The position numbers and the translations under genes are program-made. A DNA stretch of 56,179 nt from Butyricicoccus faecihominis (GTDB taxonomy: Bacteria; Bacillota; Clostridia; Oscillospirales; Butyricicoccaceae), in assembly GCF_024462775.1 (NCBI RefSeq), contig NZ_JANGCE010000026.1, positions 1 through 56,179 of the forward strand, read 5' to 3'. The notes under the pieces are model-generated. The model was not told where the DNA came from. It saw nothing but the letters and a program-made list of their open reading frames with translations, and ran no database searches. This document shows, piece by piece, positions 14,538-24,591 of this stretch. Each line of letters begins with the position of its first letter. Position 1 is the first letter of the stretch.

Positions 14538-17150
14538 TTATTGCAGGGCTTCGATAGAGGAAGCCAGCTTTGTGAGATGTTCGCGCAGGCTGTCCGCCTT
14601 GGCGCGTTCGACCGCTACGACCTTTTCCGGGGCCTTGGCGGTGAAGCCGGGGTTATCCAGCTTCTTCATGACAAAGGCGAGGTCGTCCTCTACCTTGGCC
14701 TTTTCCTTGAGCAGGCGCGCGCGCTCGGCTTCAAAGTCGATCAAATCGCCCATGGGCATATAAAGCTGCGCGTCCTCGGTGACGACGGAGGCCATTTTGG
14801 CCGCGTCCGCCGGGGCCTGCGCGATCAGCTCGATCTCCGAAGCGTAGGCCAGCTTGGGGAAGAAGCCGCTGCCGGCGTTGAAGGTGGCCGTCTTTTCGGT
14901 CAGGATCAGAACCTTGGCCTTTTTGGAGGGCGGCACGTTCATTTCCGCGCGGCGGTTGCGGATGGCGCGCACGGCGTTCATCAGCGTTTCCATCTGCGCT
15001 TCCTCGGCGGCGAAGTTCAGTTCTTCCTTATATTCCGGCCACTGGGAAATCATGACGCTTTCGCCCTCGTGCGGGAGCGCCTGCCAGATGGTCTCTGTGA
15101 TGAAGGGCATGAACGGGTGCAGCAGCTGCATCGCGCCGGAAAGAACGTAGCACAGCACCTTCTGCACGTTCTCGTCCCCCGTTTGCAGGCGGGTCTTGGC
15201 GATCTCGATATACCAATCGCAGAAGTTGTCCCAAATGAAATCGTTCAGCTTGGACGCCGCAAGGCCCAGCTCATACTGGTCGATGTTGCGGGTAACCTCG
15301 CGCGCAAGGGTGTTGAACTTGGAAACAATCCACTTGTCTTCCAGCGTGAGGGTCTCGGGCAGGTCGGCCTTCTCTATGGTCAGGTTCATCTGGATAAAGC
15401 GCGAAGCGTTCCAAATCTTGTTGCAGAAGTTGCGGGACGCTTCCACGCGCTCGGTGGAGAAGCGCATGTCGTTTCCGGGGCTGTTGCCGGTGGCGAGCGT
15501 AAAGCGCAGCGCGTCCGCGCCGTACTGGTCGATCACCTCGAGCGGGTCGATGCCGTTGCCAAGGGATTTGGACATTTTGCGGCCCTGCGCGTCGCGCACC
15601 AGACCGTGGATATAAACGGTATCAAACGGGGTCTCGCCCATGTGCTCCACGCCGGAAAAGATCATGCGGGCGACCCAGAAGAAGATGATATCATAGCCCG
15701 TGACAAGAACGGAGGTGGGGTAGAAATATTCCAGCTCCTTGGTCTTTTCCGGCCAGCCGAGCGTGGAGAACGGCCACAGCGCGGAGGAGAACCAGGTATC
15801 GAGCACATCCTCTTCCTGCCGGACGTTGTGCGAGCCGCACTTGGGGCAGGTGTGGATATCTTCCTTGGAAACAATCATTTCGCCGCAATCGTCGCAATAG
15901 AACGCGGGGATGCGGTGGCCCCACCAAAGCTGGCGGGAGATGCACCAATCGTGCACGTTTTCCATCCAGCGCAGATAGGTCTTAGAGAAGCGGTCGGGCA
16001 CGAACTTGGTTTCGCCGTCCGTAACGACCTTCATGGCGGGCTTCGCAAGCGGCGCCATTTTCACAAACCACTGGGCGGAGGTCATGGGTTCCACCGTGGT
16101 GCCGCAGCGGTAGCAGGTGCCTACGTTGTGCTCGTGCTCCTCGATCTTAACGAGGTAGCCGCCCTCTTCCAAATCCTTGACGACGGCTTTCCGGCACTCG
16201 TAACGGTCCATGCCGTTATACTTGCCGCCGTTTTCGTTCACGGTAGCATCCTCGTTAAAGACGAGGATCTGTTCCAGATCGTGGCGCTGGCCCATCTCGA
16301 AGTCGTTCGGGTCGTGGCAGGGCGTCACCTTGACGCAGCCGGTGCCGAACTCCATATCGACGTATTCATCGCCGAAGATCGGAATTTCACGGTTCATGAT
16401 GGGCAGGATGCAGGTCTTGCCGATCAGGTGCTGATAGCGTTCGTCGTTCGGGTTGACGGCCACGCCGGTATCGCCCATGAAGGTTTCCGGGCGGGTGGTT
16501 GCGACGATCAGATCGCCCGAGCCGTCCGCGAGCGGGTAGCGGATGTGCCACAGCTTGCCGGGCTGGGTTTCGTATTCGACCTCCGCGTCGGATAGGGCGG
16601 TGGTGCAGTGCGGGCACCAGTTGATGATGCGGTGGCCCTTGTAAATAAGGCCCTTGTGATACAGATTGACAAATACCTCGCGCACGGCCTTGGAGCAGCC
16701 TTCGTCCATGGTGAAGCGCTCGCGCTCCCAGTCGCAGGACGAGCCGAGCTTTTTCAGTTGGTCGATGATGCGGTCGCCGTATTTGTTTTTCCAATCCCAA
16801 ACGCGCTCTAGGAACTTTTCGCGGCCAAGGTCGTAGCGGGTCTTGCCCTCTTCCTTGCGAAGGGCTTCCTCTACCTTGATCTGCGTGGCAATGCCCGCGT
16901 GGTCGGTGCCGGGCATCCACAGGGCTTCGTAGCCCTGCATGCGCTTGGTGCGGATGAGGATATCTTGCAGGGTCTCGTCGAACGCGTGGCCCATGTGAAG
17001 CTGGCCGGTGACGTTCGGGGGCGGGATAACGATGGTGAAGGGCTTTTTATCCGGGTTTACCTCGGCATGGAAATAGCCCTTGTCGTTCCAGAAGCGGTAC
17101 AGCTTGTCTTCTACCGCTTTGGGGTCATAGGTCTTGGGCAGTTCGCTCAT
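14538..17150 (-). CDS. valS: Valyl-tRNA synthetase
   Basis: The 870-residue class I synthetase charges tRNA-Val with valine. Visible are the HIGH-type motif ([15 protein letters not shown]), the KMSKS loop ([14 protein letters not shown]), the editing domain between them (with [12 protein letters not shown]) and the C-terminal coiled coil (from about 805, [18 protein letters not shown]) that grips the tRNA. The zinc-type CPKCG insert is also present. The start is ATG 17150 ([10 protein letters not shown]), with AAAGGAG nine bases upstream. The open frame continues upstream into the T-box leader, but that part is not coding. Expression is governed by the T-box leader. Confidence 0.97.
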   Translation of the reverse strand: MSELPKTYDPKAVEDKLYRFWNDKGYFHAEVNPDKKPFTIVIPPPNVTGQLHMGHAFDETLQDILIRTKRMQGYEALWMPGTDHAGIATQIKVEEALRKEEGKTRYDLGREKFLERVWDWKNKYGDRIIDQLKKLGSSCDWERERFTMDEGCSKAVREVFVNLYHKGLIYKGHRIINWCPHCTTALSDAEVEYETQPGKLWHIRYPLADGSGDLIVATTRPETFMGDTGVAVNPNDERYQHLIGKTCILPIMNREIPIFGDEYVDMEFGTGCVKVTPCHDPNDFEMGQRHDLEQILVFNEDATVNENGGKYNGMDRYECRKAVVKDLEEGGYLVKIEEHEHNVGTCYRCGTTVEPMTSAQWFVKMAPLAKPAMKVVTDGETKFVPDRFSKTYLRWMENVHDWCISRQLWWGHRIPAFYCDDCGEMIVSKEDIHTCPKCGSHNVRQEEDVLDTWFSSALWPFSTLGWPEKTKELEYFYPTSVLVTGYDIIFFWVARMIFSGVEHMGETPFDTVYIHGLVRDAQGRKMSKSLGNGIDPLEVIDQYGADALRFTLATGNSPGNDMRFSTERVEASRNFCNKIWNASRFIQMNLTIEKADLPETLTLEDKWIVSKFNTLAREVTRNIDQYELGLAASKLNDFIWDNFCDWYIEIAKTRLQTGDENVQKVLCYVLSGAMQLLHPFMPFITETIWQALPHEGESVMISQWPEYKEELNFAAEEAQMETLMNAVRAIRNRRAEMNVPPSKKAKVLILTEKTATFNAGSGFFPKLAYASEIELIAQAPADAAKMASVVTEDAQLYMPMGDLIDFEAERARLLKEKAKVEDDLAFVMKKLDNPGFTAKAPEKVVAVERAKADSLREHLTKLASSIEALQ

Positions 17151-17189
17151 AAATATGATCTCCTTTAAAAATGTGGCGGAAAATAAAAA

Positions 17190-17431
17190 AAGCTCCGTCC
17201 TATGACAGGACGAAGCATGGCTCCGTGGTACCACCTGATTTTCCGGGCGCTGACCCGGACACTCAACAGCCCGTAACGGGGGCCTGCCGGAACGGCTTAC
17301 ATACGCTTCAGCCGTTCTGCTCGGAAGCGACCTTCTCCCCGTCCGCCCAAGGGCTTGCACCAGCCGCCCTCTCTCTAAAAGGCCCGGAAGCGGGAATACT
17401 CCTCTTCTTCGCAGCATTTTTCTGCTATAAC
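17190..17431 (-). promoter_or_regulatory. T-box leader of valS
   Basis: On minus, the leader carries the T-box core AGGTGGTACCACGG (17223-17236), whose bulge pairs with the CCA end of uncharged tRNA. It also has the stem I signature GGTGCAAGCC. The competing terminator has arms at 17192-17200 and 17208-17216 followed by a T-run. A GTC triplet in the segment GAAGGTCGCTTCC is a plausible valine specifier. Uncharged tRNA-Val would favour the antiterminator and raise valS expression. Confidence 0.92.
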
Positions 17432-17437
17432 TTTTTT

Positions 17438-17466
17438 AGTATAGCGGGAAAAGCGGGGTTTGTCAA
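17438..17466 (-). promoter_or_regulatory. valS promoter
   Basis: On minus: TTGACA (17461-17466), 17-bp spacer, TATACT (17438-17443). It places the transcript start at the beginning of the T-box leader. Confidence 0.8.
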
Positions 17467-17640
17467 GTCAAGGCGGGCAGTTTCCTTCATTCCGTGCGGC
17501 GCATAGGATGAAACTGTCACTATCCTTAGGCTTCGCAGTATGGTATAATTTTATGTGTAAAAAACTGCGATTTAAGGGTAATATGGTAAGCCGATATTTT
17601 GAGATAAGAAACGCCGCCGATATGGGCAGGAGGGCACCTG

Positions 17641-20600
17641 ATGAAGAAAAGATGGACCGCTGGAATACTAATTTTGTGCATGGTGGTTTCCTTGCTGCCG
17701 GGTACGGCGCTCGCGGCGGAGGAACAAGCGCCGCCCGCTGTCTACAGCGAGGGGCAGAGCATCGATTATGAGCGGCTGTACACCACGGCGGGCGCGACGG
17801 GCGGGGTGTCCATTATTGGGCTGAACACCGATTATGTAAAGACTCTCTCGCCTGACGAGGATGGGATCACGCGTATTCCGCTCGTTATTCCCGCGCAGAT
17901 TGGCGGCAGAGATGTGGTGGAGATCGGCGCTGAAGCGTTGGGCAAGCATAAAATGAAAGATCCGGTTTATGAAAACGTGCGGTTTACAGAGATCGATCTG
18001 TCGAACGCAACCGAATTGCAGAAAATTGGGGAAAGAGCGTTTTACAATATGACAGGTTCCTATGAGGTGTACGAGAAACTGGACAGTACGCTGACTATTC
18101 CCAATGGGATCACGACGATCGGCAGTAATGCTTTTGGTAATCTTAAGGGTTTGCACGGCGACCTGCTTTTGCCGGACAGCGTGGAAACGATAGGCGACAG
18201 CGCGTTTGCTTGGACCGGGCTGGACGGTACCTTGAAACTGCCGGATAATCCGGCGTATACCAAGGTAAGCATGCAGTTTGCGTATGAATCGCCGTTGACG
18301 GCGATCGCGGGGCTGACGGCGGAAGGCGCTTTTCCATCCGCTATCACGGAGCTGGGTAAAAACGCGTTTGGGGATACCAATATAACGGGCGACGTGGTTT
18401 TGCCGGATACGATCACGATCTTAAACTCCGCCTTTCAGGGGTCTCAAATTGATTCGCTGTATGTGCCGAAGAGCGTAACGGCCATTGCTTCGACAATCAT
18501 TGCGAGCTGCGACCAATTAAAATGGGCGCGGCTGGATTTTGATTCCACCATTCGTGTTCTAAAAGCGGATGATATGAACACAGAAGCTAGGTTTATGGGA
18601 TGGGGCGATTACAGAAGCGATTTAAACGTCGTTTTAAATAATAAGGAAGCGTACGACTATTTAAAGGAAAAAACGTATTCCGCATATCAAAATAGGCTTA
18701 CCTACCAAACCACGCTGTCGTTTTCCGGTTTGGACAGCAGCTACGACCGGCCTGTGCTGTACGACCGGCCTATCAACTGGGAGCTGAACAGCGACGGCTA
18801 CACGTATTTTGAAAACACGGATTACAAATTTCCCAAGGGCGCGGGGAACGCGTGGAGCTTTACGGAAGGCGACGTGATTAACACCGTGGCCGAGACCGAC
18901 AAGGCCACGGGCACGGTGCTGTATCCGGTAACAGCCGAGCCGAAGGTGACGATCACGACCAGCGGCGATATCAAGAAGGTGTATGACGGGGAAACCACGT
19001 ACTTCACGATCACCGCCACCCTGCCCGAAGGGTATGAACTGAAAACCTCGGCCACCGCGCAGCCCGGCGACTATTTTATGCATTACCAGTGGTATAGCTG
19101 GTCGCAGGGCGTCAACGCGCCGGTGGAATATACCAAGATCTATTCCGGGCCCGCCAACGCCATTGGGTTTTCCGATGTGGCGGACAGCATGGATGGGCAG
19201 TACGACAGCAATAATATCGCCCACGGATATTATGTAATAGCGGTTTTTTATAAAAGAAACGAGTCCACCAATACGTTGCTGCACCGGGAAGATATTTATT
19301 TCAAAGTAAGCATTACCAAGGCCACCCCGACCGTCGCGCCGGAATATCCGGCGGTGTCGATCGCGGGCAAAAAACTGGCCGATCTGCCGCTTGCGGCGGG
19401 GAAGGACGCGGGCGCGGGAGTGATCGCTTGGTCGGAAGCGGAGGAAACCGTCCGCGAGGGCGGCGGCGAATATAACTGGGTGTTCACACCGGAGGATACT
19501 GAAAATTATGAGACCGTGACCGGCGCGGCGAACATCACCGGCAAAAAGGGCTATTCCATTACGATAACCGACAGCGCGGGCGTGGGCGCGGCGGGTTCGC
19601 GGGTGCACGCGGACGACGCGGTGAGCCGGTTGGAAACACAGGGAGATCAAACGACGCTTTTCGTTATTCCCGATGAAACAGTGACCATTTTGCCCGGCTC
19701 GCCCGCGGCGGGCAACGGTATCGGCGCGGTCACGGTAAAGACGGCGAGCGATGGCGCGCCGGTCGCCGCCGAGCGGCAGGAGGACGGCGCCTATACCTTT
19801 TCCATGCCGGACGCGCCGGTGGCAGTCACGGTCACCTATCGGCAAGAGCACACGGTAACGGTAACAGCGGGCGCGCACGGCACGGTCTCGCCCGCCGGAA
19901 CGGTAAGCGCGGCGGCCGGAGAAGCGCTTACCCTTACCTTTACACCGGATTATGGCTACAAGCTGGCCCGCGTAACGGTGGACGGCGCGGCGGTGCCGGT
20001 CAACGGCAATACGTTTACGCTGATTCCGGAAAAGGACTGCGCTATAGAGGCCCTATTTGAACAACTGGTGGTAGACGATCTGGATGAAATCGTCGATAAC
20101 CTGCCGGAGGCCCCTTCGAGCGGAGACCAAAGCGAGATCGACGCGATACTGGACGCAAAAATGCACTATGAAGCCGTGAAGGATGAGTTGGAAGGCGCGG
20201 ACGAAGCCGCCGAAACGCTCAACGACAAATTGGCGCAGCTGCCGAACGTGAAGGTGCGCGTGGAGGCCGACGCCGCGCCCGCCGCGCCGCAAAACACGGG
20301 CAGCCTACTGGAAAACATGACGAGCGAGGACGCGGAGGCGCTGAAAACAGGCGCGGCCGCGCAGTTTGAGATCGTGCTGGAGGTAGCGGAGGCGAAACCG
20401 GAGGACGCGGTGCAAGAATCGATCACGAACGCGCTGGGCGGCGCGTCGGTCGCAAGCTTTGCGGATGTGACGGTGAAAAAGATCATCACCGACGCGCAGG
20501 AGAAGCAAGAGATCGTGGAGCTGAGCGAGCTGAAGCGGCCGGTCGAGTTGGTATTCCCGATCCCGGCGGAGCTTCGGCAAACGCCCGGCAATATCAGCCG

Positions 20601-21600
20601 CGAATTCCTCATTTTGCGCACGCATCAGGTTGACGGTGCGCTGGTGACCGAGGCGCTTCTGGATGAAGACGACAACCCGAATACCTACACGGTGCGCAGC
20701 AGCCGGTTTTCCGTTTATACGCTGGCCTATCAGGATATGCAGCGGGAAAGCTCCGGTTCGAGCGGGAGCGCGACCTATCGGGTCGCTGTGGCGGAGGGCG
20801 CGGCGCACGGCGCCGTAACGGTGGACCGGTATTATGCGGCCCGAAACGCGGCCGTGACCATTACCGTGAAACCGGATGCGGGCTATACGCTGGGTGAGCT
20901 GACCGTGACCGGCCCGAACGGCAAAACCGTGGCGGTGACGGATGCGGGGAACGGCGTTTACAAGTTCCAAATGCCCGCGGGCAAGGTGACGGTGGCGGCT
21001 TCCTTTTCCGCATCGGATGGCTGCGCGTACAGCGACCACTGCGCGGCAAAGCGCTTTACCGATGTACCGCCGGCGAGCTGGTACCATGAAGCGGTGGATT
21101 ACGTGGTGGGGCACGGGCTGATGAAGGGCGCAAGCGACACCGCGTTCGCGCCCGATGGCGATACCACGCGCGGCATGCTTGCCGCGATCCTGTACCGGCG
21201 GGAGGGAAGCCCCACCGTCGGCGCGGAAAGCGCGTTTACCGATGTGGCAACAAACCGGTATGATACCGCCGCGATCACTTGGGCCAGCGCTGAGGGCATT
21301 GTGACCGGCTATGGCGGCGGCCTTTTCGGGCCGGACGACGCGCTCACCCGCGAGCAGCTTGCGGCCATTCTGTACCGCTATGCGCGGCTGCGGGGGCACG
21401 ATGGTTCCGCCGGGGCCGACCTGTCCGCGTTCAGCGACGCGGCGCAGATCAGCGCCTATGCCACGGACGCGATGCGCTGGGCCAACGCCGCCGGACTGAT
21501 CACCGGCAAGGGCGGCGGCCTTCTGGACCCGAAGGGAAGCGCCAAGCGCAGCGAGACCGCCGCGATCCTCATGCGAATGAATCGGTATTTGGAAGCGTAG
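17641..21600 (+). CDS. BspA-like LRR surface protein with SLH anchor
   Basis: This 1319-residue secreted protein begins with a signal peptide ending near ALAA. Residues about 80-300 hold LRR_5/BspA-type repeats (IGERAFYN, IGSNAFGN, IGDSAFAW, LGKNAFGD each follow an LP-S/D-V-type strand). A middle region has immunoglobulin-like and MBG-like folds (about 540-640). Two GYKL/GYTL beta repeats of the InlB-B type occur near 735-805 and 1045-1125. The last 190 residues are three S-layer homology modules (FTDVPPASWYHEAVDYVVGH is the first), which tie it to the cell-wall polymer. The likely role is adhesion or binding at the cell surface. An AGGAGGG site lies seven bases upstream. It is transcribed alone, between its own leader and a strong terminator. 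Confidence 0.88.
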   Translation: MKKRWTAGILILCMVVSLLPGTALAAEEQAPPAVYSEGQSIDYERLYTTAGATGGVSIIGLNTDYVKTLSPDEDGITRIPLVIPAQIGGRDVVEIGAEALGKHKMKDPVYENVRFTEIDLSNATELQKIGERAFYNMTGSYEVYEKLDSTLTIPNGITTIGSNAFGNLKGLHGDLLLPDSVETIGDSAFAWTGLDGTLKLPDNPAYTKVSMQFAYESPLTAIAGLTAEGAFPSAITELGKNAFGDTNITGDVVLPDTITILNSAFQGSQIDSLYVPKSVTAIASTIIASCDQLKWARLDFDSTIRVLKADDMNTEARFMGWGDYRSDLNVVLNNKEAYDYLKEKTYSAYQNRLTYQTTLSFSGLDSSYDRPVLYDRPINWELNSDGYTYFENTDYKFPKGAGNAWSFTEGDVINTVAETDKATGTVLYPVTAEPKVTITTSGDIKKVYDGETTYFTITATLPEGYELKTSATAQPGDYFMHYQWYSWSQGVNAPVEYTKIYSGPANAIGFSDVADSMDGQYDSNNIAHGYYVIAVFYKRNESTNTLLHREDIYFKVSITKATPTVAPEYPAVSIAGKKLADLPLAAGKDAGAGVIAWSEAEETVREGGGEYNWVFTPEDTENYETVTGAANITGKKGYSITITDSAGVGAAGSRVHADDAVSRLETQGDQTTLFVIPDETVTILPGSPAAGNGIGAVTVKTASDGAPVAAERQEDGAYTFSMPDAPVAVTVTYRQEHTVTVTAGAHGTVSPAGTVSAAAGEALTLTFTPDYGYKLARVTVDGAAVPVNGNTFTLIPEKDCAIEALFEQLVVDDLDEIVDNLPEAPSSGDQSEIDAILDAKMHYEAVKDELEGADEAAETLNDKLAQLPNVKVRVEADAAPAAPQNTGSLLENMTSEDAEALKTGAAAQFEIVLEVAEAKPEDAVQESITNALGGASVASFADVTVKKIITDAQEKQEIVELSELKRPVELVFPIPAELRQTPGNISREFLILRTHQVDGALVTEALLDEDDNPNTYTVRSSRFSVYTLAYQDMQRESSGSSGSATYRVAVAEGAAHGAVTVDRYYAARNAAVTITVKPDAGYTLGELTVTGPNGKTVAVTDAGNGVYKFQMPAGKVTVAASFSASDGCAYSDHCAAKRFTDVPPASWYHEAVDYVVGHGLMKGASDTAFAPDGDTTRGMLAAILYRREGSPTVGAESAFTDVATNRYDTAAITWASAEGIVTGYGGGLFGPDDALTREQLAAILYRYARLRGHDGSAGADLSAFSDAAQISAYATDAMRWANAAGLITGKGGGLLDPKGSAKRSETAAILMRMNRYLEA

Positions 21601-21618
21601 GGCGGCTGAAAATAAAGC

Positions 21619-21663
21619 AAAGCCAAGCGTACCCACCTTGAAAGTGTGGGCACGCTTGGCTTT
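21619..21663 (+). terminator. Terminator of the SLH protein gene
   Basis: AAAGCCAAGCGTACCCAC pairs with GTGGGCACGCTTGGCTTT with one mismatch, followed by TTTTATTTTA on plus. Confidence 0.85.
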
Positions 21664-21812
21664 TATTTTACCGATGAAATTGGGTTTTTTAGGAATGAAA
21701 TAGACTATAAATGCGCCAGCTGCGCACGACATACGTTGGATTCATGAACAAAAGAGATAATATGGAGTCGGTATGACAGTCGACAAATTGAGAGAAAAAA
21801 TTATAATTTGTA

Positions 21813-21890
21813 TTGACATTTAACTAAGCTAGTTATAGAATATAAACATAAAAACACCTTGAAGGTGAATCGATATTTGAAAAGGTGAAA
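21813..21890 (+). promoter_or_regulatory. Promoter-leader repeat R1
   Basis: TTGACA (21813-21818), 17-bp spacer, TAGAAT (21836-21841), then CACCTTGAAGGTGAA and, after GATATTTGA, AAAGGTGAAA. It is one of four related units in 2.9 kb. CACC-N5-GGTG is a perfect dyad just after the expected transcript start, a possible operator or RNA hairpin. It could drive the short frame at 22024 or the genes at 22427 and 22945, 540 bp away. Confidence 0.6.
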
Positions 21891-22023
21891 ACACTGGGGA
21901 TTGAGCAGACGGGTCGCTTTTTTTGACTTGAATCCGCTAATCAATTTGAAGATTGTGGGTTGCTTCCAAAGGAACCGACCTGTAATCATAAAAAGCTGTT
22001 AGATTAAGGAAAGGGTGTTGCGT

Positions 22024-22140
22024 ATGATTGCATTAAAAAATCCACATAAAACCGAAAGGCTGGACACCTTGCCGCAGAGCGGCAACTCGGATTTGTGTGG
22101 ATGCCTTAATTATAGCATGGTTAGTAGAAAAAAGCAATAG
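22024..22140 (+). CDS. Possible 38-aa peptide, or structured RNA
   Basis: ATG 22024 follows AAGGAAAGGG by about seven bases and opens a 38-codon frame (MIALKNPHKTERLDTLPQSG, then NSDLCGCLNYSMVSRKKQ). The same segment can fold, since ATCCACA (22040-22046) pairs with TGTGGAT (22096-22102). It is either a tiny peptide gene downstream of R1 or a folded leader. The rest of 21891-22426 is AT-rich and shows nothing else. Confidence 0.3.
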   Translation: MIALKNPHKTERLDTLPQSGNSDLCGCLNYSMVSRKKQ

Positions 22141-22426
22141 ATCATAATTAAAGAGAAATGCATTGTCCATATAACTATAAAGAGAAAGGGATTTTTTCAT
22201 CGCTATTATTTACCGTAAAAATCTTCTTGTTAATGAATAGACGTAAGAATTTAATGAGATGGTTTGACGATAATAGAGTATCCTGAAATGAATTACTAAA
22301 TGACAGTCAAGCTTTTTAGTAGTTATATAGACAATTACCAAAGCTGTACGATTGAGCATGACAATGAATTATTTAGACTACTGAACAAACCTTATTAGAT
22401 GTACAAACAAATAGGAGGATACTAAA

Positions 22427-22939
22427 ATGAAAAAAATTAGAAAAATGCTGTCACTCATCTGTGCACTTACTCTAATGTTTGGTGGAAGTAATGCTTTTGC
22501 GGCTGCGAATGAAGTCCATGAGTTGGTTCCGGTTCCACCGGTTGATAGCGAAATCATGCCCTTTGGAACGGATTACCCTACAGTTTCTAAACCCACATAC
22601 GATCTTTCGTCTGAAACATATTCTTATGATTGCAAAGAAATTATGAGCACCCTATATACCGATGCATGGTTTAAGGGTTCATCTACCATGGTTGTTAAAA
22701 TTCAAAATTATAAGTGCACATCTAATCCGGAATTTGGTGGTGGAAGTATTACCGTAAGAGTGTATAATACCCATAATGAAGTCGTTAAAACGAAAACTGT
22801 AGATATGGCCTTGACAACCAGCGCAACAGTTGATTTTTCTGGCTTAAAAGCGGGAAGCAAGTATTTTGTTTCTTTTAGTGTAGGTGGAGGTCTTGGCTAT
22901 AAGTATTCCTTTTATGGCACTATATCTAACTGGATTTAA
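22427..22939 (+). CDS. Secreted hypothetical protein, 170 aa
   Basis: A clear signal peptide (MKKIRKMLSLICALTLMFGG, cleavage near AFAA) is followed by about 145 residues. These are rich in beta strands (STMVVKIQNYKC, GSITVRVYNTHNE, KYFVSFSVGGGLGYKYSFYG), like a small immunoglobulin or carbohydrate-binding sandwich. The mature protein has two cysteines that could pair. An AGGAGG site lies ten bases ahead. The VanZ-like gene starts five bases after the stop, so the pair is cotranscribed. Low GC compared with the window average. Function unknown. Confidence 0.7.
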   Translation: MKKIRKMLSLICALTLMFGGSNAFAAANEVHELVPVPPVDSEIMPFGTDYPTVSKPTYDLSSETYSYDCKEIMSTLYTDAWFKGSSTMVVKIQNYKCTSNPEFGGGSITVRVYNTHNEVVKTKTVDMALTTSATVDFSGLKAGSKYFVSFSVGGGLGYKYSFYGTISNWI

Positions 22940-22944
22940 AATAT

Positions 22945-23430
22945 ATGAAAAAGCATGGTCACAGGATAGCGGTTTTGGTTCTGCTACTATATGGAATTGT
23001 TTTGGCGCGGCTCAAGATATGGAAAAGCATTGGAACGTTTGGAGAAAATCCGACCCGACATAGGGAAATCGTTAACCTTTTTTCAGATGGATTGGTTGAA
23101 ATTGAATGGAATCCTTTTCATACTTTGCAGCTCTCCTGTACGACTATTCCTGAGCTGATGCCTGTTGTGCTATTCAATTTTCTGATTTTTTTGCCTGTAG
23201 GTTTTTTGTTGCCGCTATGCTTGCATTCTAAGAAGTGCGGTCCTTGTTTGCTTTGGTTTCTTATTATAAGCCTGATATTAAATCTGACATCATTTGCGTT
23301 ACAACATAGTATTCTCGATCTGGGTGACATACTTCTGAATGTACTTGGTGGTTTATTTGGATGGGCACTCTATACCTTGCTAGTCAAAAAAATGAACCAA
23401 AAGCAAAACGAGCGGATAAGTACAAATTGA
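22945..23430 (+). CDS. VanZ-like family membrane protein
   Basis: The 161-residue protein has four or five membrane helices. The VanZ family pattern is visible: NLFSDGLVEIEWNPFHTLQL, the FLIFLPVGFLLPL helix and DLGDILLNVLGGLFGW near the end, which matches the conserved D-D-x-x-x-N-x-x-G-G segment. VanZ raises teicoplanin resistance, and most homologues are of unknown role at the cell envelope. It follows the secreted protein gene by five bases. The nearby BlaI/BlaR1-like pair suggests a cell-wall stress locus. Confidence 0.8.
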   Translation: MKKHGHRIAVLVLLLYGIVLARLKIWKSIGTFGENPTRHREIVNLFSDGLVEIEWNPFHTLQLSCTTIPELMPVVLFNFLIFLPVGFLLPLCLHSKKCGPCLLWFLIISLILNLTSFALQHSILDLGDILLNVLGGLFGWALYTLLVKKMNQKQNERISTN

Positions 23431-23457
23431 CCACTCCTACATCAATTCTATCTATGC

Positions 23458-23489
23458 AAAAAGCTTCTCTTTGAAAAGGGAAGCTTTTT
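23458..23489 (+). terminator. Terminator after VanZ-like gene
   Basis: AAAAAGCTTCTCTTT pairs with AGGGAAGCTTTTT. The stretch from GACCACTCCT (23429) through this hairpin is repeated at 24463-24521. Confidence 0.8.
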
Positions 23490-23587
23490 GTACGCTATGG
23501 GTGAGTTTTAACGTGCGGTTGGCCTCGGTAGCGATATGAGGTGGTGGTGTGTCCCAGCCCTAAAAGATGTAAATATTCAGATTTTCA

Positions 23588-23657
23588 TTGACAAGCGGTT
23601 GGGCTATATATACAATAAAATCAAACGAATCATGATAAAGGTGAACTGATATCTCTG
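23588..23657 (+). promoter_or_regulatory. Promoter-leader repeat R2
   Basis: TTGACA (23588-23593), 17-bp spacer, TACAAT (23611-23616), then ATGATAAAGGTGAACTGATATCT and GTGGGTGAACA in the positions where R1 and R3 carry the same motifs. The left half of the CACC dyad is not conserved here. It drives the lipoprotein gene. Confidence 0.6.
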
Positions 23658-23733
23658 TGGGTGAACAGAATGACATACGGCATAAAGAGCTGACTGCATG
23701 CCTCTGAATGGCAAAGGAGATGGAAAAGAAATC

Positions 23734-24255
23734 ATGAAGAAAATATTCATCGCTTGCGTTTGTTTTGCTGTGCTGGGGCTTGTCGGTTGCGGTGCGGATG
23801 GCGCAAATACATTACGGATCGAACAACGGGAGATTAGTATTCCGTCGGAAATTTCCGTAGTTACGTCTCTTGAGGACAGACAAAGTACCTTTATGAAAGA
23901 TGATATGGTATGTGGCGGTATCCGGTTTTACGAGGTGACAGGGGATCGGTTAACGAGTGTTGAGTCCCTGCTCAGTGACCGGGATCAATTTGATACGTCC
24001 ATGGATAAAAAACAGTTTTTGTGGGAGATTACGGCTGACGAGGATTTGAAAAACGCAGATCCCTTTTTTATGTCCAGTTCGTCTTTCGGCGCAATATACG
24101 AAGTAACCTATAAAAACGCGGAAGGGGAAGAGACAACACACTATTATTTCATAGCTTCCGATACGGGGTTCTATGATGTTTTTAGCGTTGATTCGCGTAT
24201 GCAGGAAGGGACAAAAACGAAAATTCTTGAACAATTTCGTTTGCAGGACGAGTGA
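23734..24255 (+). CDS. Lipoprotein of unknown function
   Basis: The 173-residue frame begins MKKIFIACVCFAVLGLVGCG, a lipoprotein signal with lipobox LVGC. Cys19 would be lipidated and the protein anchored outside the membrane. The mature part is acidic and beta-rich, with no domain I can name (MVCGGIRFYEVTGDRLTSVE, EVTYKNAEGEETTHYYFIAS). The upstream in-frame ATG 23698 would add 12 polar residues before the signal peptide and is disfavoured. Repeat R2 lies ahead, so it probably shares regulation with the blaI operon. Confidence 0.75.
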   Translation: MKKIFIACVCFAVLGLVGCGADGANTLRIEQREISIPSEISVVTSLEDRQSTFMKDDMVCGGIRFYEVTGDRLTSVESLLSDRDQFDTSMDKKQFLWEITADEDLKNADPFFMSSSSFGAIYEVTYKNAEGEETTHYYFIASDTGFYDVFSVDSRMQEGTKTKILEQFRLQDE

Positions 24256-24314
24256 GCAGGCGACAAGCAAAAGGAGCGACTAGACAAAATTCTACAAAAA
24301 AATAAAAGTTTATG

Positions 24315-24395
24315 TTGACATTTGGCCGGACTATATATACAATAGAAACAGAAAACGGAACACCTTGAAGGTGAATTGATATCTTGGTGGGTGAA
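24315..24395 (+). promoter_or_regulatory. Promoter-leader repeat R3 without gene
   Basis: TTGACA (24315-24320), 17-bp spacer, TACAAT (24338-24343), CACCTTGAAGGTGAA (24361-24375) and GTGGGTGAACA. No credible gene follows before the terminator at 24490-24521. The transcript would be about 175 nt, either a small RNA or an empty gene cassette. Confidence 0.6.
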
Positions 24396-24489
24396 CAAAA
24401 TAGAACCGGCGTTTCTGGTGCGGTCTGCAAAGCGCCGCGTTGGGTTCCCCCCGCATAATAACGACCACTCCTATCATTTCTATCATAGC

Positions 24490-24521
24490 AAAAAGCTCCT
24501 CCTTTAAAAGGGGAGCTTTTT
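24490..24521 (+). terminator. Terminator of the R3 transcript
   Basis: AAAAAGCTCCTCCTTT pairs with AAAGGGGAGCTTTTT. With its upstream flank (from GACCACTCCT at 24463) it closely matches the terminator region after the VanZ-like gene. Confidence 0.8.
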
Positions 24522-24591
24522 GTATTCTGCCAAACCGCTCCGCGAAGGCAGGCAGCGTTTAGCAAAATTTTAAAAATTTTGGCAAATACGG

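Noticed and set aside
14541-16595. 684-codon open frame on plus, antisense to valS
   Set aside because: It lies wholly inside valS, has no ribosome site or domain, and reflects high GC and codon bias of the real gene.
20305-21732. 475-codon frame on minus over the SLH gene
   Set aside because: Shadow of the repeat-rich surface protein; it starts inside the terminator region and has no motif.
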